NCBI RefSeq assembly: GCF_030552895.1
Contig: NZ_CP130649.1
Coordinates: 1,302,001-1,366,000, forward strand
DNA from: Tatumella ptyseos
Lineage (GTDB): Bacteria > Pseudomonadota > Gammaproteobacteria > Enterobacterales > Enterobacteriaceae
Direction of reading: 5' to 3'
Length of the DNA: 64,000 nucleotides
The notes below the pieces were generated by a model, which saw nothing but the letters and a program-made list of their open reading frames with translations, ran no database searches and was not told the DNA's origin. Of the stretch, positions 10,263 to 17,518 are shown one piece after another; position 1 is the stretch's first letter, and every line of letters begins with the position of its first letter. The translations under genes and the position numbers were made by a program.

Positions 10263-10316
10263 CTCCGGCTAAAGTATCAACGATTAGGGCGTTCAGGCCG
10301 GGAACCAAGGATAATG
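10263..10316 (-). promoter_or_regulatory. pyrC promoter and leader with ribosome-site hairpin
   Basis: On the minus strand a -10-like CATTAT (10316-10311) is followed by TTCCCGGCC. The leader's CCGGC (10301-10297) is complementary to GCCGG (10269-10265), which overlaps the GGAG ribosome site (10266-10263). This resembles the E. coli pyrC arrangement, in which transcripts starting at C fold and block translation while shorter G-start transcripts do not. No good -35 is visible; the start sites are inferred. Confidence 0.45.
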
Positions 10317-10392
10317 GGCACTGCCGCAGATTGCACTCTTTTTTTTCAAATGATTCCGGTTTGGAACGTCCCGATGGGTTGTTAACCTCTTC

Positions 10393-10412
10393 CCTTCATC
10401 AGTTGATGAAGG
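10393..10412. repeat. 20-bp inverted repeat upstream of pyrC
   Basis: CCTTCATCA and TGATGAAGG separated by 2 bp between the alcohol dehydrogenase gene and pyrC. It has no T tract, so an operator is as likely as a terminator. No known regulator's site was recognised. Confidence 0.4.
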
Positions 10413-10483
10413 AGTCAAGGCGGTGAAGGTTGTTAGCCATCTTGCTGAAACCCTCGGGTTGAGGCCAAGGGTTTACAATACAG

Positions 10484-11533
10484 TTACCAGTGAGTGGCGT
10501 GCATATCGATCACGAAGCGGTATTTAACGTCGCCTTTCAGCATACGTTGGAAAGCATTTTCGATATCCTCGCCTAATAGGAGTTCGATATCTGAAGTGAT
10601 CGAATGTTGGCCACAAAAGTCGAGCATCTCTTGGGTCTCTTTGATGCTGCCAATCGATGATCCGCTAATACTTAACCGTCTAAATACCATCGGGGTAATT
10701 TGTGGCGAAGGGTGAGATGTCTCTGGAATCCCCACCAGAACTAAGCGGCCGTTGGTTTTCAATGCTGCTAAGTATGGGTCCAAGTCATGGGGTGCCGCGA
10801 CACAGTCGATGATAATATCGAGCGAGGTCTGACATGCCGCCATCTGTTCCTTATCCGTAGAGACGACAACTCGCTTTGCCCCTAAGCGGTAAGCGTCCGC
10901 GCCTTTTTGTGGCGAGGTAGTAAACAAAGTGACTTCGGCACCCATTGCGCTGGCTAATTTTACCGCCATATGGCCCAAGCCACCAAGACCGACAATTCCT
11001 ACGCGATCACCGGCTTTGACACTAAAGTGGCGCAGCGGCGACCAAACGGTGACGCCGGCGCATAATAACGGGGCGACACCAGCTAGTGGCAGGTTATCGG
11101 GGACGGAGACCACAAAGTTTTGATCGACGATGATACCCTGGGCATAACCACCAAAGGTACTTTGTCCGGTGTAGCGGTCAATGCCATTATAAGTCGGCGT
11201 AAAACCTTGCTCACAATACTGTTCTTCCTCAGCCTGACAAAATTGGCACTCACGGCATGAATCGACCATAACCCCTACGCCGACGATCTGACCCTTGCTA
11301 AAGCGAGTGACCCCGGTGCCCACTTCGATCACTTTACCAACGATTTCATGGCCAGGCACTAAGGGATAGTGACTCACTGTCCACTCATTACGTGCCATAT
11401 GTAGGTCAGAATGGCAGACCCCGCAGTACAGGACTTCAATTTTGACATCCTGTTGCTGTAACGCCCGCAACGTAATAGGTGCTGAGGCGAGTGGTGCACT
11501 GGCATTATTAGCCACTAAGGCATTAATTTTCAT
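10484..11533 (-). CDS. Zinc-dependent alcohol dehydrogenase, YahK/CAD-like
   Basis: Medium-chain NAD(P)-dependent alcohol/aldehyde reductase of 349 residues, close to YahK of E. coli and the cinnamyl-alcohol dehydrogenase group; exact substrate unknown. Catalytic zinc ligands are in YCGVCHSDLH and GHEIVG. The structural-zinc cysteines are in CRECQFCQAEEEQYC, and the cofactor fold is GIVGLGGLGHMAVK. These enzymes usually use NADPH to reduce broad aldehydes. A GAGG ribosome site lies just before the ATG. Transcribed divergently from an HxlR-type regulator, with a palindrome in the shared 109-bp gap, which suggests aldehyde- or stress-responsive control. It is absent from this position in E. coli. 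Confidence 0.88.
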   Translation of the reverse strand: MKINALVANNASAPLASAPITLRALQQQDVKIEVLYCGVCHSDLHMARNEWTVSHYPLVPGHEIVGKVIEVGTGVTRFSKGQIVGVGVMVDSCRECQFCQAEEEQYCEQGFTPTYNGIDRYTGQSTFGGYAQGIIVDQNFVVSVPDNLPLAGVAPLLCAGVTVWSPLRHFSVKAGDRVGIVGLGGLGHMAVKLASAMGAEVTLFTTSPQKGADAYRLGAKRVVVSTDKEQMAACQTSLDIIIDCVAAPHDLDPYLAALKTNGRLVLVGIPETSHPSPQITPMVFRRLSISGSSIGSIKETQEMLDFCGQHSITSDIELLLGEDIENAFQRMLKGDVKYRFVIDMHATHW

Positions 11534-11605
11534 AGTTCCTCACGGAGATGACTTGGTCCTGATACGGGGGAGGACTATAGTAAATAAGGATGTAGTTGGA
11601 TAGTA

Positions 11606-11621
11606 GTTACCATTTGGTAAC
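11606..11621. promoter_or_regulatory. Palindromic operator candidate between adh and hxlR-type gene
   Basis: GTTACCA-TT-TGGTAAC, a perfect 7-bp inverted repeat with a 2-bp centre, midway between divergent starts. Its size and sequence type resemble sites bound by HxlR/YodB-family dimers, so it is the likely operator of the adjacent regulator. Confidence 0.55.
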
Positions 11622-11642
11622 CATGAAGATAAGGATGAGGTT

Positions 11643-12044
11643 ATGCCTGATTGGGTAGAAGGAAAACTCTATTTTTATGCAGAGTCGCCGGCGCGGAGGA
11701 TCATGGATCTCTTTTCAGTAAAATGGAGTTCCATGGTGTTGCATGCCCTCTATCATTGGCCCGAGGGACGGGCTCGTACCGGCGAGTTACAACGTAGCTT
11801 ACAGGGCATCTCAAAAAAGATGTTGTTTCAAACCTTAAAAGAGTTGGAGTTGCGCGGGCTTATTGCACGACATGTCTATGATGTGGTGCCACCCAAAGTC
11901 GATTATCGCCTCACGACATTGGGAAGAACCTTCGCTGAACCCATCGAAGCGATGTACCAATGGGGACTGGATCATCAAGCTGCGTTAGACGAAATGGAAT
12001 CATGCTATCAAGGGGCGTTAAGTGGGAAAGCGCAATCCAGTTGA
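11643..12044 (+). CDS. HxlR-family winged-helix transcriptional regulator
   Basis: 133-residue DNA-binding protein of the HxlR/DUF24 family, whose members often sense reactive electrophiles or aldehydes. The core SVKWSSMVLHALYHWPEGRARTGELQRSLQGISKKMLFQTLKELELRGLI is the family winged helix; the recognition helix is around GISKKMLFQTLKELE. The RL-T-LG motif (YRLTTLGRTF) follows in the wing. The only cysteine is near the C-terminus (ESCYQGA), not the N-terminal redox Cys of YodB, so a thiol switch like YodB's is uncertain. An AAGGA/GAGG ribosome site precedes the ATG. Its divergent partner adh and the downstream SDR gene are the likely targets. Confidence 0.85.
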   Translation: MPDWVEGKLYFYAESPARRIMDLFSVKWSSMVLHALYHWPEGRARTGELQRSLQGISKKMLFQTLKELELRGLIARHVYDVVPPKVDYRLTTLGRTFAEPIEAMYQWGLDHQAALDEMESCYQGALSGKAQSS

Positions 12045-12081
12045 TAAGACGCTGATAACTGTTAACACACCAGCATGTTTT

Positions 12082-12103
12082 GCACTCTCGATAACAAGAG
12101 TGC
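12082..12103 (+). terminator. Weak hairpin after the HxlR-type gene
   Basis: Stem GCACTCT / AGAGTGC with an 8-nt loop between the regulator and the SDR gene. There is no T tract, so it may be only a partial terminator or RNA-stability element. Confidence 0.3.
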
Positions 12104-12150
12104 GGCGTTCTCGACTAGAATTGAGTGAATCATTAACTTAAGGAGGTCGT

Positions 12151-12822
12151 ATGGAAGGCGATAACACAATCTTAATTATCGGTGCCTCACGTGGAATCGG
12201 ACTTGGCTTAGTTGAACAGTTTTCTGCGCAAGGCTGGCAGGTGACCGCTACCTATCGTGGTTCACCCGTACAACATAGCTCGGCACACTGGTTGGCTTTA
12301 GACATCGCTGAACCGGCCAGCCAGCAACATTTTATTGAACAGCTAGCCGACCAACGTTTCGCGGCCGTTATTATTAATGCAGGAGTCTTTGGCCCGGCAG
12401 AACAACGCATTGATAAGGCCAGTGATGAGGAACTGAATCAACTCTTTCTAACCAATAGCTTTGCTCCGGTCCGTCTAGCACAAGCGCTTATCCCCAATCA
12501 TGTTACGCAGCACGCCGTTGTGGCGTTCACCAGCTCTCAAATGGCCAGTTTGACGGAAAATCCAACGGCTGAAATGCCGCTCTATGCTGCCAGCAAGGCT
12601 GCTCTTAACATGCTGGTCCGCGGTTTAGTACCGATGGCGGAGCAAAGCGGTGTGACCCTGCTATCGTTACACCCTGGCTGGGTTCAAACCGACATGGGGG
12701 GGGGAAAAGCGCCTGTTACGGTTGCGCAGAGCAGTTCGGGGCTTAAATCGGTCATTATTGCTGCGGCGGGCAGAGGTGGGCATCACTATCTCGACTATCA
12801 AGGTCAGGCACTTGAGTGGTAA
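12151..12822 (+). CDS. Short-chain dehydrogenase/reductase
   Basis: NAD(P)-binding oxidoreductase of 223 residues; substrate not assignable. The cofactor motif GASRGIG is near residue 12, an NAG motif (INAGVFG) follows, then a Ser in the FTSSQM segment and the catalytic YAASKAA. The short C-terminus and HPGWVQTDMGG loop place it with C-factor/YbbO-like small SDRs. It has a strong AAGGAGG ribosome site, about 100 bp after the regulator gene on the same strand, so co-expression is possible but a hairpin lies between. It is not part of the E. coli gene order here. Confidence 0.85.
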   Translation: MEGDNTILIIGASRGIGLGLVEQFSAQGWQVTATYRGSPVQHSSAHWLALDIAEPASQQHFIEQLADQRFAAVIINAGVFGPAEQRIDKASDEELNQLFLTNSFAPVRLAQALIPNHVTQHAVVAFTSSQMASLTENPTAEMPLYAASKAALNMLVRGLVPMAEQSGVTLLSLHPGWVQTDMGGGKAPVTVAQSSSGLKSVIIAAAGRGGHHYLDYQGQALEW

Positions 12823-12846
12823 TAAAAAGTTAGTGAGGCGACGAAT

Positions 12847-12877
12847 TAGCCTTAACCCCTAGCTGGGGTCAAGGCTA
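12847..12877. terminator. Probable bidirectional terminator between convergent SDR and cytochrome genes
   Basis: Long stem TAGCCTTAACCCC / TGGGGTCAAGGCTA (one bulged or mismatched position) with loop TAGC. T tracts on both sides are short, but it sits exactly between two converging genes. Confidence 0.5.
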
Positions 12878-12888
12878 GTTTAACGACC

Positions 12889-14145
12889 CTAAGGTTTTGC
12901 TAGCTGCTCACGCACCGTCTTAACTTGTGCGGCGGTTACCGCGCCAGCCTGATTACTCCAACCTTGTCGGATAAAGGTGGCCAGTTCGGCGACCTGTGGA
13001 TCCGTCAGCCGATGGGCAAACCCTGGCATTTTGAGAGCCGAAGCCGATTTTGCCGTGGAAGGCAACTGTGCGCCTGCAAGGATGATGTGAATCAACCCAG
13101 TAGGATTCTCAGCGTTAACTATCGATGCTTGGTCCAACGCAGGGAAGGCATGGGGAGCACCCTTACCATTAACAAAGTGACAGGCATTGCAGTTATCAAG
13201 GTACAAGGTTTCACCTGCGGTTAAATTTTTCGCCGTGGTTAACTTCTCTGCCGTCTGCTTCACTGACTGAGGATTACCGGTTTCGAGCGGAGGGTTACCG
13301 CCCAATGCTTTAAGGTAAGCGGCAATGGCTCGCGCATCCTCATCGGTTAAATAAGCCGTACTATGCGCTACCACAGAGGTCATTTCGCCCGCGACGCCGG
13401 CCTGACGATTACGACCGGTTTGTAGGTAGTCTACGATATCTTGTTCCGACCAGCGGGCGATACCACGTAATGAGGGAACGGCCCACCCCTTTAACTCTCC
13501 CCCTGCAATAAAGCTCTTTTCACTGCTTTTCAGGCTTTTCTCGTTCATGGCGAGGCCGCGAGGAGAGTGGCAACTGCCGCAGTGGCCTAAACTCTCTACG
13601 ATATAGGCCCCGCGATTAACCTGTTGCGTCGCCCCAGGTAAGGGAGTGAAAGGCTGCTCCTCAACAAAAGCCCAATTCCACAGCGCAAGCCCCCAGCGTT
13701 GATTAAAGGGAAAACGTAACGCAGTGTCAGGCGGCTGTTGCCCGCTCGGTTTCACCCCTTGCATAAAATAGTGATAGAGGGCGCTGATATCTTCATCACT
13801 AATTTTAGCGTAGTCGGGATATGGCATAGCCGGATAGAGGTGCCGGCCATCTGGTAAGACACCTTTACGTACAGCATCGGCAAATTGTTGCTCAGTAAAG
13901 TTACCGATACCATGCTGTTTATCGGGAGTAATATTGGTGGAATAGATCGTGCCTAGAGGAGAGCTTATTGCTAATCCCCCGGCATAATCATCCTTTCCTG
14001 CCACGGTATGGCAGGCCATACAGTCGCCCAGCCGTGCTAAATATTCACCCTGCTGAAGTATTGTCGGTGAAGCAGACTGCCCCGAGGCAGAGAAATTCGT
14101 CAAGACGCTAGAACAGAATGCTAAGGCAATTAAAGAATATTTCAT
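12889..14145 (-). CDS. Triheme cytochrome c subunit of flavin-linked dehydrogenase
   Basis: Periplasm-facing, membrane-associated cytochrome c of 418 residues that takes electrons from the flavoprotein subunit and passes them to ubiquinone. A Sec signal peptide covers about residues 1-23. Three heme-binding sites are visible: CMACH (Cys42/Cys45/His46), CGSCH near residue 190 and CNACH near 320. This matches the cytochrome subunits of gluconate 2-dehydrogenase, 2-ketogluconate dehydrogenase and alcohol/sorbitol dehydrogenases. It is the last gene of a three-gene operon; its ATG lies 4 bp after the flavoprotein stop. Heme is attached in the periplasm, so the cell needs the Ccm system, which is not in this window. 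Confidence 0.9.
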   Translation of the reverse strand: MKYSLIALAFCSSVLTNFSASGQSASPTILQQGEYLARLGDCMACHTVAGKDDYAGGLAISSPLGTIYSTNITPDKQHGIGNFTEQQFADAVRKGVLPDGRHLYPAMPYPDYAKISDEDISALYHYFMQGVKPSGQQPPDTALRFPFNQRWGLALWNWAFVEEQPFTPLPGATQQVNRGAYIVESLGHCGSCHSPRGLAMNEKSLKSSEKSFIAGGELKGWAVPSLRGIARWSEQDIVDYLQTGRNRQAGVAGEMTSVVAHSTAYLTDEDARAIAAYLKALGGNPPLETGNPQSVKQTAEKLTTAKNLTAGETLYLDNCNACHFVNGKGAPHAFPALDQASIVNAENPTGLIHIILAGAQLPSTAKSASALKMPGFAHRLTDPQVAELATFIRQGWSNQAGAVTAAQVKTVREQLAKP

Positions 14146-14149
14146 TCGC

Positions 14150-15919
14150 TTACGCCTCTACCAATGGGCCAGGATTTTTTAAATAGTGATCTTTGATGGC
14201 TTGTGCCGCCATCAGGGTGATCGCGCCAATCGTATCAGTGGGGTTAGCTTGGAAATTTTGTGGGAAAGCGTTGCCCCCGGGGACAAACACGTTATGCACA
14301 TCCCAACTTTGTAAGTAACGATTTAATGCTGAGGTGTTAGGGTTATCGCCCATCACTGCACCCCCCACGTTATGGGTTGAGACATACTTGGTGAGATCAA
14401 AATTTGCGTCCATGGGGAGGAAACTCATGCTAAAGCTATCTGGATTTAACTCTTGGACGATATCTCCGACAATTCCTTTAAGGTATTGCTGTAACAATAA
14501 TTCGTTACGTTTCCAATTAAAGGTCATACGCAACAAAGGTTGCCCATATTTATCGGTATAAGTTGGATCGAGATCCAGATAACTGTCGCGGTACGCCATA
14601 CAAGTGGTGGTGATGCTGACTTTCATCGAGTGGCCGTACCAGGTTTCTAATCCTTCTTTCCAGCCAGTGCCCCATTTTGGCGTATCTTTAGGTAGCGCTG
14701 CGCTAATTGGCGTACCGGTCGCTTGTGAGCTATGAATTTTTGCTCCACCGATAAACCCTAGGCTAGGGCCATCAACATTACCGGGTGAGATATCGTTAAA
14801 CATCTGACCAGTCGGTCCAGCAGCGACGAAAGGATTAAAGTTCTTGTCTTTGAAAAAGAGTGTTGCCCCACCGTTACTGAGAAACGCATAGTTACGTCCT
14901 ACCACACCTTCTTCAGTCATCGGGTTATAGGGCTTGCCTATCCCTGAAAGCAACATTAAGCGAACGTTGTAATATTGAAAACTACTGAGAATGACAATTG
15001 AGGCAGGCTGAAAGCACTCATTACCTTCAGCATCATAGTAGGTGACTCCCTTCGCACTCTTTTTATCGTCATGTAAGACGACGCGTGTGACTTCGGCATT
15101 GACCTCATAGGAAAAATTTTCCATGCGCTTCAAGGCATCCATCACTGCCGTTTGCGGCGACGCTTTGGAGTAGTTTAAGCAAGGGTATTTCGAGCAATAT
15201 CCGCAATAATTACAAGGCGTGATAGTATTGCCATAAGGATTTGTCCAAGCACGTGACGCTGCGGCGGAAGGGTTAGGGAAAGGGTGGTAACCAAGCTTTT
15301 TGGCGGCAGTGGAGAACATCACGTTATTCAAGGTGTCTTCCAATGCAGGCAAAGGATAAGGCTGGGAACGAGGCCCTTCAAAGGGATCACCACCTGGCTG
15401 AATGATACCTCTCAGGTTGCCCGTATTGCCCGATAGACCGCAAATGCGTTCAAATTTATCGTAGTAAGGCTCGATCTCTTGCCAACTAAAAGGGAAATCC
15501 ATAATCCGCATATCTTCTTGCAGAATACCGGGTTTATAGGCTTGATCGGCATAGGTCTTTAGTTTTAAGTCGGTAGGTGTCGGACGGATCAAGACGCCGG
15601 TCCAGTGCATACCCGAGCCACCCACACCGCCACCGGGTACAAAGGCTCCCCATTTACGCGTCGGAACGGCGGTGTCTTGCAGCCCATACCGGACGGTAAC
15701 CGCAGATTCCGCCGGAGTCGTCATGACTTTATTGCGTACCGCATAAGCATACTCATCGGCGGGTTTAGGGTAAGCGAACTCGTCGTAGTCGCGATCGGGT
15801 CCTTTCTCCAATGCACGCACGCTGAGTCCAGCTTGCGCGAGTTCAATACTCATCAGGGAGCCTGCCCAGCCAAGCCCACATACCACGACATCCACCGCGG
15901 GTTTCGTTATTTTTGCCAT
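14150..15919 (-). CDS. FAD-dependent catalytic subunit, gluconate 2-dehydrogenase type (GMC family)
   Basis: Flavoprotein of 589 residues that oxidises a sugar or sugar acid on the periplasmic side; family members act on gluconate, 2-ketogluconate, sorbitol or fructose, and I cannot choose between them. The FAD fold starts at VVCGLGWAGSLMSIELA. GMC-type GGGVGGSGMHWTG and the C-terminal HNVGGAVMG plus GGNAFPQN...NPTDTIGAI segments carry the His/Asn catalytic pair. A cluster CNYCGYCSKYPC resembles the cysteines that bind a 3Fe-4S cluster in related dehydrogenases (inference). There is no signal peptide of its own, so it is presumably exported with the Tat-signal-bearing small subunit encoded just upstream (15937 onward). 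Confidence 0.88.
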   Translation of the reverse strand: MAKITKPAVDVVVCGLGWAGSLMSIELAQAGLSVRALEKGPDRDYDEFAYPKPADEYAYAVRNKVMTTPAESAVTVRYGLQDTAVPTRKWGAFVPGGGVGGSGMHWTGVLIRPTPTDLKLKTYADQAYKPGILQEDMRIMDFPFSWQEIEPYYDKFERICGLSGNTGNLRGIIQPGGDPFEGPRSQPYPLPALEDTLNNVMFSTAAKKLGYHPFPNPSAAASRAWTNPYGNTITPCNYCGYCSKYPCLNYSKASPQTAVMDALKRMENFSYEVNAEVTRVVLHDDKKSAKGVTYYDAEGNECFQPASIVILSSFQYYNVRLMLLSGIGKPYNPMTEEGVVGRNYAFLSNGGATLFFKDKNFNPFVAAGPTGQMFNDISPGNVDGPSLGFIGGAKIHSSQATGTPISAALPKDTPKWGTGWKEGLETWYGHSMKVSITTTCMAYRDSYLDLDPTYTDKYGQPLLRMTFNWKRNELLLQQYLKGIVGDIVQELNPDSFSMSFLPMDANFDLTKYVSTHNVGGAVMGDNPNTSALNRYLQSWDVHNVFVPGGNAFPQNFQANPTDTIGAITLMAAQAIKDHYLKNPGPLVEA

Positions 15920-15936
15920 CTGTTAACACTCCCTAA

Positions 15937-16668
15937 TTATACTTGCACGCTTTGGATACTGACGGGACCTAATGGGTAGTGCACATTATGTTGCTTGACC
16001 CACTCAAGATAACTGGCGCGCGCACCGGGAAAGCCAATGGCAATCCAGGCTTTCATACCTTTATTCCCGCCATACATCGGATCGGCGAGATAGCCATGCT
16101 TGGTATCATTAAGTAATTGGCTAAAGAACTGAGAGGCGGTGAGTGAGGCGTGCTCTGGGTGCTGCACGAAAGGTATCGTTCCTTTCTCTGCGCTGGAGAG
16201 TACCTGCTGTTGATCGCTGTGAGTCAGCTGAACAAAGCTTTTACCCTGCTGCTGGTGGCACCATTGATCGACAGCCGCAATCCCTAGTTGATAGATTTGC
16301 TGAGGGTAACAGGGGATTTGATAACCCAAAGTGGCGGGGAGATTAGCGGGAAAGGGGCCTTGCATGTAAATCTCTTTTCCAAAATTGACGTCATGCAGTT
16401 GTTGATCGATAAAAATAGGCACGTTGGTTTCTAAGGCACCTGGGGCTTTACCCTCACCCCCGGCAGGGATCAGCCGATCCGTCGCCGCAAGAATAAATTG
16501 CCATTCATTAGCAGAAAAGAAATGCGGTTGGTAAGTGTTCAGGTCGGGGGCTGCTAACTCAGCAGCCTCCGCGGCGGTTAATCCCTTAAGCACTAACTCG
16601 GTTAAGGGCAATGCCATTAAAGAGGCTAATAGGAACTTTCTCCTACTGGTGTTTTTTTGCAACAACAT
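15937..16668 (-). CDS. Small (gamma) subunit of gluconate 2-dehydrogenase type enzyme
   Basis: First gene of the dehydrogenase operon; gluconate 2-dehydrogenase subunit 3 family, required for maturation and export of the flavoprotein. I prefer the ATG at 16668 (243 residues): it is followed by a twin-arginine motif SRRKFL and a hydrophobic stretch. The promoter's start point near 16690 would leave almost no leader for the GTG start at 16683, but about 20 nt for this ATG; neither has a strong ribosome site. The mature part has the typical FFSANEWQFILAATDRLIPAG opening and the KGMKAWIAIGFPGARASYLEWV ending. It probably carries the catalytic subunit through Tat as a hitchhiker. Confidence 0.85.
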   Translation of the reverse strand: MLLQKNTSRRKFLLASLMALPLTELVLKGLTAAEAAELAAPDLNTYQPHFFSANEWQFILAATDRLIPAGGEGKAPGALETNVPIFIDQQLHDVNFGKEIYMQGPFPANLPATLGYQIPCYPQQIYQLGIAAVDQWCHQQQGKSFVQLTHSDQQQVLSSAEKGTIPFVQHPEHASLTASQFFSQLLNDTKHGYLADPMYGGNKGMKAWIAIGFPGARASYLEWVKQHNVHYPLGPVSIQSVQV

Positions 16669-16696
16669 CGTTATCACGCTCACAGTACGTTATGAA

Positions 16697-16724
16697 ATTA
16701 TATTTTTTGTATCGACATTGTAAT
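16697..16724 (-). promoter_or_regulatory. Sigma-70 promoter of the dehydrogenase operon
   Basis: On the minus strand -35 ATTACA (16724-16719), 16-bp spacer, consensus -10 TATAAT (16702-16697); predicted start near 16690. Confidence 0.65.
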
Positions 16725-16784
16725 CCATATGTTTAATAAGGTCATTAGTTTAACTTTTCTTATACATTTTGAGTGAGGTGATTA

Positions 16785-16847
16785 ATGGCTAAAGGGGAAG
16801 TGGCGTTACTTGAAGGCAAACAGAGGGTAAAAGGTGTGATTTACTGA
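16785..16847 (+). CDS. Possible 20-residue small ORF
   Basis: ATG at 16785 with GAGGTG 4-9 nt upstream and a TATACA -10-like box about 25 bp before, reading MAKGEVALLEGKQRVKGVIY and then TGA. It is divergent from the dehydrogenase operon in a 264-bp gap that otherwise holds only that operon's promoter and the yceB hairpin. Nothing recognised; could be chance. Confidence 0.2.
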   Translation: MAKGEVALLEGKQRVKGVIY

Positions 16848-16911
16848 ACCTGAATAAATAGGGTGGAAAATTTTTATCAGAAAAAACTAACGGAAATTGT
16901 GGGGAAATAGA

Positions 16912-16941
16912 GAGATGCCTACCCAGCAGGGTAGGTATCTC
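16912..16941 (-). terminator. Probable terminator of grxB-yceB
   Basis: Stem GAGAT(G)CCTACCC / GGGTAGG(T)ATCTC with loop AGCA, just after the yceB stop. The minus-strand tail (CTCTATTTCC) is only moderately T-rich. Confidence 0.55.
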
Positions 16942-16947
16942 GCGGGA

Positions 16948-17508
16948 TCAAGGTGCTAGGGGAATAACTAACTCACCCGGTTTTACCTCTAGACCGGTGG
17001 CATATTTTTTGGCTAAGGATTCCGCTTTCGAGCGGTCATTACTCAACACCCATGCCGGTTGCTGGTTAAAGTATTCGCGTAAGGATGTCGCGAGCACAGG
17101 TTTAAGTCCATCAACAATCCCTTGTACTTTTTGCGGTTGTGCTTGGGCATCCAAGATAGTGATATCACGCAGGTAGACCGCACCTTGCTCACGATTAAAA
17201 ACCGGAACGGCGCTCATTTTTAAATTGAGGTCGGCTTTTTGTTGTCCAAAGAGTGAAGCAAAATCGATATTGGCATGACCCGATAACACCACTTGGTTAG
17301 CCACGGCACGGCCGATTTCAGCATGTAATGTATCCAGTGTAATGTGCGCATTGGCCAGTCCACTGATACCGATATCTTTGTCGAATGCAGCATGCTTGCT
17401 CAGACTCTGGTTGATTTCCTGCTCGCTGAGCGTATAAGACGCGAGGTGATCGCAACCGGCCAATAGTACCGTGCAACAGAGCAGGATAAGAGAAAAACAC
17501 TTACGCAT
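16948..17508 (-). CDS. yceB: YceB family lipoprotein (DUF1439)
   Basis: Predicted outer-membrane lipoprotein of 186 residues, DUF1439 family, function unknown. The signal peptide ends in lipobox LAGC (Cys19), followed by Asp at +2; Asp at +2 is the classical inner-membrane retention signal, so inner-membrane location is possible. The mature domain has the SEQEINQSLSKH opening shared with E. coli YceB. It lies 10 bp downstream of grxB and is probably co-transcribed with it, as in E. coli. Confidence 0.88.
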   Translation of the reverse strand: MRKCFSLILLCCTVLLAGCDHLASYTLSEQEINQSLSKHAAFDKDIGISGLANAHITLDTLHAEIGRAVANQVVLSGHANIDFASLFGQQKADLNLKMSAVPVFNREQGAVYLRDITILDAQAQPQKVQGIVDGLKPVLATSLREYFNQQPAWVLSNDRSKAESLAKKYATGLEVKPGELVIPLAP

Positions 17509-17518
17509 GAAAAAACCT

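Noticed and set aside
10255..10308. Longer PyrC N-terminus
   Set aside because: The open frame runs on, but the residues match no dihydroorotase, the ATG at 10254 has a GGAG at the right spacing, and the interval looks like a structured leader.
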